Assembly (NCBI RefSeq): GCF_002086815.1
Contig: NZ_MVID01000001.1
Span: 310,001-374,000, forward strand
Length of the DNA stretch: 64,000 nucleotides
DNA from: Mycolicibacterium parafortuitum
GTDB lineage: Bacteria; Actinomycetota; Actinomycetes; Mycobacteriales; Mycobacteriaceae
Reading direction: 5' to 3'
Numbering within the stretch: position 1 is the stretch's first letter; each line of letters starts with the position of its first letter. Under the pieces are notes generated by a model that saw nothing but the letters and a program-made list of their open reading frames with translations, was not told the origin of the DNA and did no database searches. This document shows, piece after piece, positions 16,610 through 25,228 of the stretch. The position numbers and the translations under genes were made by a program.

Positions 16610-18172
16610 TCAGTCGGCGCTGGTGTAGAGCTCGCGGACCGTGTCGATGGTGTCGGCCTCGGCGGCGGTCTTGTCGTCGCGGTAGCGCAGCACCCGTGCG
16701 AAGCGCAGTGCCATCCCGCCCGGATACCGGGTCGAGGTCTGCAGGCCGTCGAACGCGATCTCGACGACCTGCTCGGGGCGCACCGTCACGACGTACCCGT
16801 CGGCGGGGGTTCGACCTGCGGTCGCGCCCGGAGCCGCTCCGTCGGCCAGCTCGAGGAACCGCTGCGTCTGCCATGCCAGCATCTCGTCGGTCATCCCCTT
16901 GAACGTCTTGCCGAGCATCACGAAGCCGCCGGTCTCGGGGTCGCGGGCGCCGAGGTGGATGTTCGACAGCTTGCCGGTGCGCCGGCCCGATCCCCACTCC
17001 ACGGCCAGCACCACCAGGTCGAGCGTGTGCACCGGTTTGATCTTGAGCCAGCCGGCGCCGCGCCGGCCCGCCTCGTACGGCGCTTCAGGGGATTTCGCCA
17101 TCACCCCCTCGTGGCCGGCGGCCAGCGTGCGCTCCACGAACGCCTGCGCGGCCGCCGCGTCGGAAGTGAGGAGACGGTCCACCCGCTGGGTGTCCGGCGT
17201 GACCGCCTCGAGCCGGGCGATGCGTTCGTGGGCCGGCAGGTCCAGCAGGTCGTCGCCGTCGAGGTGCAGCAGGTCGAAGAAGAACACCGACAGCGTGTGC
17301 GTGGCCGGACCGGTCGTGGCGCCGCGGCGGCCGAACCGGGACGCGGTGATCTGGAATCGGTGCGGGCGGCCGTCGGGGCGCAGCGCGATGGTTTCGGCGT
17401 CGGCGATCAGGTCGGTGACCGGCAGCGCCAGCGTCGCGTCGACGACCTCGGGCAGCCGCGCGGTGACGTCGTCGAGGCTGCGGGTGTAGACCGACACCTC
17501 GTCGCCGCGCCGGTGGATCTGTACGCGCGCGCCGTCGAGCTTGGCCTCGAACATCGCGGTGCCGCCGAGCCGGTCGAGCGCATCGCCGACGCCGGTGGCG
17601 GTCTGGGCGAGCATCGGCCCGACCGGGGTGCCGACCCGCAGGGTGAACTCCGCCAGCGCCGCCTCGCCGCCGCGCAGCGCCGCGCGGGCCACCGCGGGAA
17701 GTTCGCCGCCGAGCATCGCGGCCCGGCGCACCGCAGCGACGGGAACCTCGGTGGCCTTGGCGACCGCGTCGGCCATCACGCCGAGCAGGGCGCCCTGGCG
17801 CAGCTCACCGGTGAGCAGCCGGCGCAGGAACGTCTGTTCGCCGTCGGTGGCCGCCGAGAACAGTTCGGCGAGCAGTTCGGCGCGGCGGGCCTGTGACCCT
17901 GTGCCGGTGGTCGCCTTGATCTCGTCGAAGCGCCGCTCCACGTCGGCGACGGCCAGGGTCGGCTGGGTGGCCGGGGCGGGGACGGCGCGCAGCGACGCCC
18001 AGCCGACCCCGATCTGGCGCTGGGTCAGCACGCCCGACAGCCAGGACACCACCGTCGGGACGTCCTCGGGTCCGGCGGAGCGCAGCAGGTCGGCGAGCCG
18101 CCCGATCTTGGCCGACCGGGCAGACGTGGCGGCCACTTCCCGGGAGGCATCGGCGACGTCGACGAGCAGCAC
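16610..18172 (-). CDS. ligB: ATP-dependent DNA ligase LigB
   Basis: A 520-residue ATP-dependent DNA ligase of the mycobacterial LigB type, one of the accessory ligases beside NAD-dependent LigA. The nucleotidyl-transferase motif I is EAK211LDG, with Lys211 as the predicted AMP-accepting residue. An N-terminal DNA-binding domain precedes the adenylation domain (about 190-390), and an OB domain follows. The GTG start at 18172 reads [17 protein letters not shown]. It lies 100 bp upstream of cstA on the same strand. No partner repair genes are nearby. Confidence 0.93.
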   Translation of the reverse strand: MLLVDVADASREVAATSARSAKIGRLADLLRSAGPEDVPTVVSWLSGVLTQRQIGVGWASLRAVPAPATQPTLAVADVERRFDEIKATTGTGSQARRAELLAELFSAATDGEQTFLRRLLTGELRQGALLGVMADAVAKATEVPVAAVRRAAMLGGELPAVARAALRGGEAALAEFTLRVGTPVGPMLAQTATGVGDALDRLGGTAMFEAKLDGARVQIHRRGDEVSVYTRSLDDVTARLPEVVDATLALPVTDLIADAETIALRPDGRPHRFQITASRFGRRGATTGPATHTLSVFFFDLLHLDGDDLLDLPAHERIARLEAVTPDTQRVDRLLTSDAAAAQAFVERTLAAGHEGVMAKSPEAPYEAGRRGAGWLKIKPVHTLDLVVLAVEWGSGRRTGKLSNIHLGARDPETGGFVMLGKTFKGMTDEMLAWQTQRFLELADGAAPGATAGRTPADGYVVTVRPEQVVEIAFDGLQTSTRYPGGMALRFARVLRYRDDKTAAEADTIDTVRELYTSAD

Positions 18173-18207
18173 GTCAGAATCCTCTCAAACCCGTCTACCG
18201 CTCAAGC

Positions 18208-18272
18208 CCGGCGAAATTGCATTCCAGCAGGGAAAGTTCGAGTGAGGACCTGCTGGAACGCAGTTTCGGCGG
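18208..18272. repeat. Long imperfect inverted repeat (24-base arms)
   Basis: Arms 18208-18231 and 18249-18272 match at 21 of 24 positions, with a perfect inner 10 bp (TTCCAGCAGG/CCTGCTGGAA) and a 17-base loop. It begins next to the stop of the molybdopterin oxidoreductase gene and may terminate that transcript, though no T-tract follows. A palindromic repeat element is the alternative. Confidence 0.65.
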
Positions 18273-18273
18273 A

Positions 18274-19803
18274 TCACTTCACCGCGAAGGTGACCGAATG
18301 CCAACCGGTCGCGCCGTCGGGAACGGGATCGGCGCGATCGGGCGTCTGGGTGTAGCCGCTGTTGTCGGTGGCGCGGACGGTGATGGTGTGCATGCCGGTC
18401 TCGGTGGCCTCCCACGGGAAACTCCACAGCCGCCAGGTGTCGTCCGAGTAGCTCTGACCCAGCGTCGCGCGCTGCCATGCGGTCGTCCCGCCCGGACCTT
18501 CGATCTGCACTTCGACGTCGCGGATCCCGCGGCGCTGGGCCCACGCGACCCCGCCGAACGTCACCGGGCCGACGGCGACGTCCTGGCCGCTGCGCGGGAC
18601 GTCGATCCGCGATTCGGTCTTGATCGGCCCGCGTGCCGACCAGCCCAGCCGTGTCCAGTACGCCTCGGCGCGGTCGAAGCGGGTCAGCTCCAGCCCGGTG
18701 ACCCATTTGGTGGCCGAGACGTAGCCGTACAGCCCCGGCACCACGAGCCGGGCCGGGTAGCCGTGCTCGACCGGCAGCGGCTCGCCGTTCATGCCAATCG
18801 CCAGCAGTGCATCACCCGCGGTGAGCGCTTCGACGGGGGTTCCCGCCGTCCACCCGTCGACCGAGCGTGACAGCACCATGTCGGCGTCGGCGTGCACGCC
18901 TGCCCCGGCGAGAATGTCCGCGACCCGGTAGCCGGTCCAGACCGCGTTCGAGATCAACTCACCGCCAACAGGATTGGACACACACGTCAAAGTGACGGCC
19001 TGCTCGACGACCTCGAAGCGGTCGAGATCGGAGTAGCTGAGCGTGATCTCGCGGTCCACCATGCCGTGGATACGCAACCGCCAGTCGGCCCGGCTCAGTT
19101 GGGGGACCGTCAACGCGGTGTCGATCCGGTAGAAGTCGGCGTTGCTGGTCACGAACGACGGCAGCGCGACGCCCTCGGGCTGCACCGTCGGTGGGATCGG
19201 CGGGGCCGGTTCGGCGATGCGGGGCAGCGCGTAGGCGTCGCGGTCGCCGGCCACCGAGGAGGCCAGCCGGCTGATCACCACCCCGACGACCCCACCGGCC
19301 ACGCCCACACCGAACAGTCCGAGGGTCACCAGCGAGCGCCGCCGGTCCGGATCGGTGCCGCGTTCAGGCGTCTGGTCGTCGAGCCGGTGCGATGTCAGCA
19401 GCCGTAGTGCCGCGACCCCGCACGCCGCACCGATCACCGTCGGGATGACATCGGCCGGGCCGGCGCCGGCGCGCGACAGCACCGCCGCGCAGCCGACCCC
19501 GCCGGCCACCACGATGATCGTGGAGCCGATCGGCCTGCGCCGGGACTCCGCGATACCGGCCAGCGCGGCGATCGCGGCGATCGCCAGCAGCACCATCACG
19601 GTCAGGAAGAGCTTGTCGGCCGTGCCGAACGTCGCGATGGCCCATTCCTTGACCGGGCCGGGGGTGTTGTCGATGACGGCCGATCCGACGGCGGTGCGCA
19701 CGTCGGCCTCGGGTCCGAACGCGGCGCCGACGAGCTGTGCGACCCCGACGGCCACGGCCGCGGCGGCGACGCCACCCAGGGCCTTCGTGCCGAGTGGGGT
19801 CAT
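18274..19803 (-). CDS. Membrane-anchored molybdopterin-dependent oxidoreductase (sulfite-oxidase fold)
   Basis: A 509-residue protein. The first 180 residues contain several hydrophobic segments (around 10-30, 65-85, 93-110, 115-135 and 158-180). The rest is a sulfite-oxidase-type molybdopterin domain, with the probable Mo ligand C274 in LTCVSNPVGGELISN, followed by a C-terminal Mo-co dimerisation domain (RRGIRDVEVQIEGPGG). The catalytic part is expected outside the membrane. M. tuberculosis has a comparable membrane protein (I recall Rv0218). The substrate is unknown. It is divergent from the SDR gene at 19920. Confidence 0.87.
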   Translation of the reverse strand: MTPLGTKALGGVAAAAVAVGVAQLVGAAFGPEADVRTAVGSAVIDNTPGPVKEWAIATFGTADKLFLTVMVLLAIAAIAALAGIAESRRRPIGSTIIVVAGGVGCAAVLSRAGAGPADVIPTVIGAACGVAALRLLTSHRLDDQTPERGTDPDRRRSLVTLGLFGVGVAGGVVGVVISRLASSVAGDRDAYALPRIAEPAPPIPPTVQPEGVALPSFVTSNADFYRIDTALTVPQLSRADWRLRIHGMVDREITLSYSDLDRFEVVEQAVTLTCVSNPVGGELISNAVWTGYRVADILAGAGVHADADMVLSRSVDGWTAGTPVEALTAGDALLAIGMNGEPLPVEHGYPARLVVPGLYGYVSATKWVTGLELTRFDRAEAYWTRLGWSARGPIKTESRIDVPRSGQDVAVGPVTFGGVAWAQRRGIRDVEVQIEGPGGTTAWQRATLGQSYSDDTWRLWSFPWEATETGMHTITVRATDNSGYTQTPDRADPVPDGATGWHSVTFAVK

Positions 19804-19919
19804 AGAGCCAAGTTACCGCCGCACGGAGCCCGAAATCCTTACCGAACGATGTCATCGGCTAGGTTGCATGTGGGCTTTACACATCGAGCGCCAATTGGAA
19901 AGTTGCGAAAGGGAGGCAG

Positions 19920-20690
19920 ATGGAGATCGAGGGCAAGAAAGCCATCGTCGTCGGCGGGGCATCGGGCTTCGGCCGGGCGACCGCGGAGGCGCTGGCCAAG
20001 CGCGGCGCGAGCGTCGCGATCCTGGACCGTCCGCAGTCCAAGGGCAAGGAGGTGGCCGACCAGATCGGTGGCTCCTTCCACGAGGTCGACATCACCGATT
20101 TCGACGGCACCGAGTCGGTGCTCGGCAGCGCGGTCGAGGCGCTGGGCGGCAACCTGCACATCGCGGTCACCACCGCGGGCGGCGGCATCGCCGAGCGCAC
20201 CGTGAAGAAGGACGGGCCGCACAGCCTGGAGTCGTTCCGCAAGAGCATCGACCTGAACCTGATCGGCACCTTCAACATCAGCCGGCTGGCCGCCTGGCAG
20301 ATGAGCAAGAACGACCCGGTCGACGACGAGGCCGAGGAGCGCGGCGTCATCATCAACACCGCGTCGATCGCGGCGTTCGAGGGCCAGATCGGCCAGCTCG
20401 CCTACACCGCGTCCAAGGCCGCCATCGCCGGCATGTGCCTGACCATGGCGCGCGACCTCGGCAGCCTGGGCATCCGCGCGCTCGCGATCGCGCCGAGCCT
20501 GTTCGCGACCGGCCTGACCGAGGGCATCCCGGACGAGTTCGCCACCGTGCTGACCAAGGACGCGGCGTTCCCGAAGCGTCTCGGCAAGCCGGAGGAGTAC
20601 GCCAAGCTCGCCGTCGCGATCGTCGAGAACCCGATGCTCAACGGTCAGTGCCTGCGCCTGGACGCCGGGCAGCGCTTCGCCCCGAAGTGA
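19920..20690 (+). CDS. SDR-family 3-hydroxyacyl-CoA dehydrogenase-like protein
   Basis: A 256-residue short-chain dehydrogenase. The NAD-binding motif is GGASGFGRA (12-20), the active site is Y-T-A-S-K, and the proline after GIRALAIAP is typical. An insertion around KNDPVDDEAEERGVIINTAS resembles the 17-beta-HSD type 10/3-hydroxyacyl-CoA dehydrogenase group, so fatty-acid or sterol side-chain oxidation is likely. AAGGGAGG lies just before the ATG. The gene is closed by a perfect 15-bp hairpin, so it is probably monocistronic. Confidence 0.88.
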   Translation: MEIEGKKAIVVGGASGFGRATAEALAKRGASVAILDRPQSKGKEVADQIGGSFHEVDITDFDGTESVLGSAVEALGGNLHIAVTTAGGGIAERTVKKDGPHSLESFRKSIDLNLIGTFNISRLAAWQMSKNDPVDDEAEERGVIINTASIAAFEGQIGQLAYTASKAAIAGMCLTMARDLGSLGIRALAIAPSLFATGLTEGIPDEFATVLTKDAAFPKRLGKPEEYAKLAVAIVENPMLNGQCLRLDAGQRFAPK

Positions 20691-20698
20691 TTCACCGG

Positions 20699-20743
20699 AT
20701 CGGGCGCGTCAAGTGACGATGAGAGTCGCTTGACGCGCCCGAT
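20699..20743 (+). terminator. Perfect 15-bp stem after the SDR gene
   Basis: ATCGGGCGCGTCAAG (20699-20713) is exactly complementary to 20729-20743, with a 15-base loop. It starts 9 bases after the SDR stop. A T-rich run (CCGTTTTCG) follows a few bases later rather than directly, so it is a probable but not textbook intrinsic terminator. Confidence 0.7.
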
Positions 20744-20759
20744 TCGCCGTTTTCGCCAT

Positions 20760-20765
20760 TACGGT
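20760..20765 (+). promoter_or_regulatory. Candidate -10 box of a leaderless poxB transcript
   Basis: TACGGT fits TANNNT and ends 7 bases before the ATG at 20773. No Shine-Dalgarno sequence precedes that ATG. Transcription starting at the start codon is therefore plausible. Confidence 0.4.
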
Positions 20766-20772
20766 GGTGAGC

Positions 20773-22509
20773 ATGGCCACCGTCGCAGACCACGTCATCG
20801 CGACCCTTCGAGCCAGTGGGGTGCGGCGGGTCTACGGCCTGCCGGGTGACAGCCTCAACGGGTTCACCGATGCGCTCCGCCGCTCCGGCGCGATCTCGTG
20901 GGAACACGTGCGCCACGAGGAGACCGCGGCGTTCGCCGCCGCGGCCGACGCCGCGCTGACCGGCGAGCTCGCCGTGTGCGCGGGCAGCTGCGGGCCGGGA
21001 AACCTGCACCTGATCAACGGGCTGTTCGACGCCCAGCGCAGCCGGGTGCCGGTGCTGGCGATCGCCGCGCACATCCCGCGCACCGAGATCGGCTCCGGAT
21101 ACTTCCAGGAGACGCACCCACAGGACATGTTCCGCGAGTGCAGCGTCTACGTCGAACTGGTCAGCACCCCGGAGATGCTGCCGCGCATCCTGCACATGGC
21201 GATGCGCGCCGCCGTCGAAGAGCGCGGCGTCGCCGTCGTGGTGATCCCCGGCGAGATCTTCTCGGCCAAGGCCGATCCGACGCCCTGGCAGACCAAGCCC
21301 GTCGTCGCGACGCGTACGCTGGCCCGCCCCGACGACGCGTCGCTGCGCGCGGCCGCCGCGATCCTCAACGACGCGCACGCGGTCACGATCCTCGGCGGTG
21401 CGGGCGTGGAAGGTGCGCACGACGCGCTGGTCACCCTCGCGGCGACCTTGAAAGCGCCTGTCGTGCATGCGTTACGGGGCAAGGAGTTCATCGAGTACGA
21501 CAACCCCTACGACGTCGGGATGACCGGGCTGCTCGGTTTCGCATCCGGCTACAAGGCCATCAAAGAGGCCGACACGCTGTTGATGCTCGGCACCGACTTC
21601 CCGTACCAGCAGTTCTATCCCGACCACGCCAACGTCATCCAGGTCGACATCCGCGGACGAAACCTGGGCCGGCGCACACCGATCGACCTCGGTCTGGTCG
21701 GCACCGTCGCCGACACCCTGGCCGCGTTGCAGCCGCTGCTGCGGCCCAAGAGTGACAGCGCCCATCTGGATCGCGCGCTGCGGCATTACCGCAGGACCCG
21801 CAAGACCCTCGACGACCTCGCGGTCAACGACCGCGACCGCACCCCGATCCGGCCGGAATACGTTGCGGGACTGGTCAACACGCTGGCCGCCGACGATGCG
21901 GTGTTCACCGTCGACGTCGGGTCGCCGGTGGTGTGGGCGGCGCGCTACCTGTCGATGAACGGGCGGCGCCGGCTCATCGGGTCGTTCAACCACGGCACGA
22001 TGGCCAACGCGCTGCCGCACGCGATCGGCGCCCAGACCGCGTACCCGCGCCGCCAGGTCGTCGCGCTGGCCGGTGACGGCGGGCTGACGATGCTCTTCGG
22101 GGAGCTCATCACCCTCGTCCAGAATCGGCTGCCGGTGAAGATCGTGGTGTTCAACAACTCGTCGCTGAACTTCGTCGAGCTGGAGATGAAGGCCGCCGGA
22201 ATCGTCAACTTCGGCACCGACCTGACCAACCCGAACTTCGCCGACGTCGCCCACGCGTTGGGCATCTTCGGGCGCCGGGTCGAGCGACCCGACCAGCTCC
22301 AGGCCGCGCTCGCCGACGCGTTCGCCGTCGACGGACCGGCCGTCGTGGACGTGGTGACCGCCCGCCAGGAGTTGTCGATCCCGCCCGCGATCACGGCCGA
22401 ACAAGCCAGGGGTTTCTCGCTGTACGCGATCAGGACGATCCTCGCCGGGCGCGCGGACGAACTGCTCGACCTCGTGACCACCAACGTCGCCCGGCGCATC
22501 CTGGACTGA
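20773..22509 (+). CDS. poxB: Pyruvate:quinone oxidoreductase (PoxB type)
   Basis: A 578-residue thiamine-diphosphate enzyme. It resembles E. coli PoxB along its whole length as I remember it: VYGLPGDSLNGFTDAL, AVCAGSCGPGNLHLINGLFD, HALRGKEFIEYDNPYDVGMT. The catalytic ThDP-binding segment GDGGLTMLFGELITLVQN ends in the expected asparagine pair VVFNNS. PoxB oxidises pyruvate to acetate and CO2, feeding electrons to quinone at the membrane. The ATG at 20773 is preferred over the GTG at 20764 because TACGGT is placed for a leaderless start. It is probably transcribed alone. Pyruvate import by CstA-YbdD is encoded 5 kb away. Confidence 0.92.
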   Translation: MATVADHVIATLRASGVRRVYGLPGDSLNGFTDALRRSGAISWEHVRHEETAAFAAAADAALTGELAVCAGSCGPGNLHLINGLFDAQRSRVPVLAIAAHIPRTEIGSGYFQETHPQDMFRECSVYVELVSTPEMLPRILHMAMRAAVEERGVAVVVIPGEIFSAKADPTPWQTKPVVATRTLARPDDASLRAAAAILNDAHAVTILGGAGVEGAHDALVTLAATLKAPVVHALRGKEFIEYDNPYDVGMTGLLGFASGYKAIKEADTLLMLGTDFPYQQFYPDHANVIQVDIRGRNLGRRTPIDLGLVGTVADTLAALQPLLRPKSDSAHLDRALRHYRRTRKTLDDLAVNDRDRTPIRPEYVAGLVNTLAADDAVFTVDVGSPVVWAARYLSMNGRRRLIGSFNHGTMANALPHAIGAQTAYPRRQVVALAGDGGLTMLFGELITLVQNRLPVKIVVFNNSSLNFVELEMKAAGIVNFGTDLTNPNFADVAHALGIFGRRVERPDQLQAALADAFAVDGPAVVDVVTARQELSIPPAITAEQARGFSLYAIRTILAGRADELLDLVTTNVARRILD

Positions 22510-22595
22510 TCCGGCGACGCGGCATGACAACGTGGATGATGTTGCAACCCTGGGTTCTACGACCACCGGCGCTCAGAACCTGACACGATGACGGC

Positions 22596-23648
22596 ATGCC
22601 TGTCGACGTGACCCTGACCGACGCCGAGATCGACGCGCTGCAGACCTGGGTCCGTACGACACGGATCGGGTCGACGGTCACCGACGTCGAGCCGTTGACC
22701 GGCGGTTCGCAGAACATCGTCGTGCGTCTGCTGCTCGACGGGCGTCCGGTGGTGCTGCGGCGCCCGCCCGAACATCCGCGCCCCACCAGTGACAACACCA
22801 TGCGCCGCGAGATCGCGGTGCTGAAGACGCTCAAGGGCACCGACGTGCCCCACCCCGAACTGATCGCCGGCTGCGAGGACCTCGACGTGCTCGGCGTCGT
22901 GTTCTACCTGATGCAGGCCGTCGACGGGTTCAATCCCGGCACCGACACCGCCGAGCCCTATGTGCGCGATGCGGGCATGCGCCACCAGGTGGGGCTGTCG
23001 TACGCCGCCAGCCTGGCGCGACTGGGCCGGGTGCCGTGGGAGGGCAGTCCGCTGGCGGCCATCAAACGTCCGGGATCCTTTCTGGCACGCCAGGTTCCGC
23101 AGTTCATGAAGCTGCTGGAGAGCTACCGCCACGACAACTACGCACCCGAGTCGTTCCCATCGGTGCACACGTTGGCCGACTGGCTGGACTCGCACCGGCC
23201 GCCGGACGACGAACCGGGGATCATGCACGGCGACTGCCACCTGAACAATGTGCTGCTGCGTCGCGAGGTTCCCGAACTTGCCGCGTTCATCGACTGGGAG
23301 ATGTGCACCGTCGGCGACCCGCTGCTCGACCTCGGATGGATGCTGGTCTGCTGGCCGGACGGCCCGAACCCGATCGACGCAGGATCCGCGCTCGCGGCGC
23401 TCGGCGGACTCGCCACACGCGCCGAGCTGATCGAGGCCTACCGCGCCGCCGACGGCCGCCGCACCGAGCACCTGGACTGGTACGTCGCGATGGCCTGCTT
23501 CAAGCTCGGGATCGTCATCGAGGGCACCTGGTCGCGCTATCGCGCAGGGCAGGCCAGCGCCGAGGCGGGGGAGCGGTTGCACGCGTCCGCTGAGAACCTC
23601 GTCGCGCTGGGAACCCGGGTGACCAAGGGCGACAACCCATTCGTGTGA
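22596..23648 (+). CDS. Phosphotransferase-family protein (ACAD10/11-type kinase domain)
   Basis: A 350-residue APH-fold protein. The catalytic loop MHGDCHLNNVLL and the FIDWEMCTVGDPLLDLGW motif are those of the group fused to acyl-CoA dehydrogenases in ACAD10/11. In bacteria these are separate and tend to act on hydroxylated fatty-acid intermediates. It has the nucleotide-binding start LTGGSQNIVVRLLL. No acyl-CoA dehydrogenase is adjacent here. It ends exactly where the convergent TauE-type gene ends. The substrate is unknown; antibiotic phosphorylation is unlikely. Confidence 0.85.
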   Translation: MPVDVTLTDAEIDALQTWVRTTRIGSTVTDVEPLTGGSQNIVVRLLLDGRPVVLRRPPEHPRPTSDNTMRREIAVLKTLKGTDVPHPELIAGCEDLDVLGVVFYLMQAVDGFNPGTDTAEPYVRDAGMRHQVGLSYAASLARLGRVPWEGSPLAAIKRPGSFLARQVPQFMKLLESYRHDNYAPESFPSVHTLADWLDSHRPPDDEPGIMHGDCHLNNVLLRREVPELAAFIDWEMCTVGDPLLDLGWMLVCWPDGPNPIDAGSALAALGGLATRAELIEAYRAADGRRTEHLDWYVAMACFKLGIVIEGTWSRYRAGQASAEAGERLHASAENLVALGTRVTKGDNPFV

Positions 23649-24482
23649 TCAGCGGTAGGCGTCGAACCCGAGCTTGACCGCCAGCGCGATCCCGGCCAGC
23701 CCGATCGCGATCCGCAGCGGCCGGTCCGGCGCGTGCCGTACCACCACCGGTCCGAGCCGGCCACCCACCAGGCACCCCAGCCCGAGCGTCACCGCCGCCG
23801 TCCACTGCACGGGGGCCAGCACCGCGAAGACCAGCGCGGCAACACCGTTGGAGATGCCGAGTACGACGTTCTTGATCGCGTTGGCGTGTGCCAGCGTCTC
23901 GTGTCCCATCCGCAGGAACAGCGCCAGCAGCAGGACGCCCGCGGCGGCGCCGAAATATCCGCCGTAGATACAGATCGCTAACACCGCACCGCCCTGCAAC
24001 AGCCTGGTGGCGACGCGCGGGCCGCCGTCGGCGTTGCCGTCGCGAGGCGGGCGCACCGGCAACAGGATCGCCATCGCCGCGAACCCCAGCAGCACCGGCA
24101 CCGCCCGTTCGAAGCCCTCCGCCGGGGTGGTCAGCAGCAGTGCGGCGCCCGCGACGCCACCGACGGCCGCGAACGGCAATGTCCGCAGCAGCAGCCGGCC
24201 CTGACCTTTGAGTTCGGGTCGCGACCCCCACACCGAGCCGACCCCGGTGAACACCAGTGCCGCGGTGTTGGTGACGTTGGCGGTGACCGGCGGCAGGCCG
24301 GTGAGCAGCAGCGCCGGATAGGTCGCCACCGACGCGAGCCCAGCGATGCTTCCGGTCAGGCCGCCGAGGATTCCGGCCGCGAACAGCAGCACCGTATGCG
24401 ACCAGGACACCCGGACAGTCTGCCCGCCCCGGCGGTGCGCGGCGCGCCGGGCATCAGCGCGCGGGGATAAGTGTTTGCGCAT
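23649..24482 (-). CDS. Sulfite exporter TauE/SafE family permease
   Basis: A membrane protein of up to 277 residues with about eight hydrophobic segments and the internal-repeat layout of the TauE/SafE family (GILGGLTGSIAGLASVATYPALLL and GGYFGAAAGVLLLALFLRMG). Members export organosulfonates or sulfite, or transport unknown anions. The ATG at 24482 gives a basic 22-residue leader. A GTG at 24410 starting MSWSHTVLLFAAG is equally likely and fits the family better. Its stop directly abuts the stop of the upstream convergent kinase-like gene. Confidence 0.82.
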   Translation of the reverse strand: MRKHLSPRADARRAAHRRGGQTVRVSWSHTVLLFAAGILGGLTGSIAGLASVATYPALLLTGLPPVTANVTNTAALVFTGVGSVWGSRPELKGQGRLLLRTLPFAAVGGVAGAALLLTTPAEGFERAVPVLLGFAAMAILLPVRPPRDGNADGGPRVATRLLQGGAVLAICIYGGYFGAAAGVLLLALFLRMGHETLAHANAIKNVVLGISNGVAALVFAVLAPVQWTAAVTLGLGCLVGGRLGPVVVRHAPDRPLRIAIGLAGIALAVKLGFDAYR

Positions 24483-24498
24483 CCCGAGCGGGCAGGTC

Positions 24499-24504
24499 TA
24501 GCAT
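24499..24504 (+). promoter_or_regulatory. -10 box for the leader peptide transcript
   Basis: TAGCAT fits TANNNT and ends 7 bases before a GTG at 24512 that opens a 13-codon frame. The same box-to-start spacing is seen for fadD, poxB and the lipoprotein gene in this window, supporting a leaderless start here. Confidence 0.5.
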
Positions 24505-24511
24505 CGCTGAC

Positions 24512-24553
24512 GTGCCGAGGCGACTCGTAGTAGCAACCCGCAGCGGGGTCTGA
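24512..24553 (+). CDS. Putative 13-residue leader peptide of a leuA-type attenuator
   Basis: GTG followed by twelve codons and TGA encodes MPRRLVVATRSGV. The peptide carries one Leu and three Val codons, and two consecutive GTA codons are rare in this GC-rich sequence. The 5' arm of the hairpin at 24533-24585 lies inside this reading frame, so ribosome position would decide whether the hairpin forms. Upstream LEU elements of actinobacterial leuA genes are described in the literature as I recall; this leader is consistent with that class. Translation is inferred, not shown. Confidence 0.5.
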   Translation: MPRRLVVATRSGV

Positions 24554-24585
24554 TCCTGACCGACCCCTCGCTGTGGGTCGGTTGC
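24533..24585 (+). promoter_or_regulatory. Attenuator-like hairpin upstream of the LeuA-domain gene
   Basis: GCAACC (24533-24538) pairs with GGTTGC (24580-24585), CAGC (24541-24544) with GCTG (24570-24573), and GGGGTC (24545-24550) with GACCCC (24562-24567), closing on an 11-base loop. A TATTT run follows. The 5' arm overlaps the end of the leader peptide frame. The arrangement suggests translation-dependent attenuation of the gene at 24629. Confidence 0.55.
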
Positions 24586-24628
24586 TATTTCGTCGGTCAC
24601 TTCCACTTCACCGCAGAAGGCCCGGCAC

Positions 24629-25153
24629 ATGAACTCCCGAATCGCCACCCCCGCGTCCCCGTCCACGTCCACGACGACGAACATGACGGATGCGTCGCCG
24701 TTCGCCACTTACGTCGACGGCCGGATGCCGCGCGCGCTGCGCGAATCGGCCGAGGAGAAGTCCTTCGACGAGTTCCTCGCCGAGTACTCGGCGTCGACCG
24801 GTCCGCTGCGGCTGCGGCAGTGGGCCTGCACCGACGGTGACCGTCCCGCTGCGAAGCTCGGCCCGCAGGCCCGCACCTATCAGGCCACGCTGGCGCTCGG
24901 GGACCGCATCGGCACCGCCCGCGCATCGGCGTGCGGCCCGGTGGCCGCGCTGACCGAGATGCTCTACGAGCGCGGGATCGGCGTCGAGATGACCGCCTTC
25001 CACCAGCTGCCCGCGGGCGAGCACACCGCGACGTTCATCCGGGGCAGCCGGGGCGACGGCAGCGACCGCTGGGCGATGGGCTGGTCCGACGATCCGATCG
25101 ACTCGGCGCTGCATGCCGTCATCGCGTGCGCGAACCGGCTGCTGGCCGGATAA
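24629..25153 (+). CDS. Orphan LeuA C-terminal regulatory-domain protein
   Basis: A 174-residue protein that resembles only the C-terminal dimerisation/allosteric (leucine-binding) part of 2-isopropylmalate synthase. FDEFLAEYSASTGPLRLRQW matches the linker before the regulatory domain, GPVAALTEMLYERGIGVEM matches the GPLAAFVHAL-type helix, and the end DSALHAVIACANRLL matches SLRAVVSAVNRA. The catalytic TIM barrel is absent and no barrel gene is adjacent. Full-length mycobacterial LeuA is over 600 residues. It follows a leaderless leader peptide and an attenuator-like hairpin. It may bind leucine, form mixed dimers with LeuA, or be a remnant that kept its control region. Confidence 0.72.
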   Translation: MNSRIATPASPSTSTTTNMTDASPFATYVDGRMPRALRESAEEKSFDEFLAEYSASTGPLRLRQWACTDGDRPAAKLGPQARTYQATLALGDRIGTARASACGPVAALTEMLYERGIGVEMTAFHQLPAGEHTATFIRGSRGDGSDRWAMGWSDDPIDSALHAVIACANRLLAG

Positions 25154-25171
25154 GAACCCGCCCGAACGAAA

Positions 25172-25220
25172 ACCGCCGGGACCGCGTGCCAGCGGTGTGC
25201 TGGAGCGCGATCCCGGCGGT
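25172..25220 (-). terminator. Bidirectional hairpin, intrinsic terminator of cyp136
   Basis: Arms 25172-25186 and 25206-25220 pair with one mismatch, and an inner CCAGC/GCTGG adds five pairs. On the minus strand the stem is followed by TTTTCGTT, so it is placed to end the cyp136 transcript. It lies between the convergent LeuA-domain and cyp136 genes. Confidence 0.75.
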
Positions 25221-25228
25221 GAACAGCG

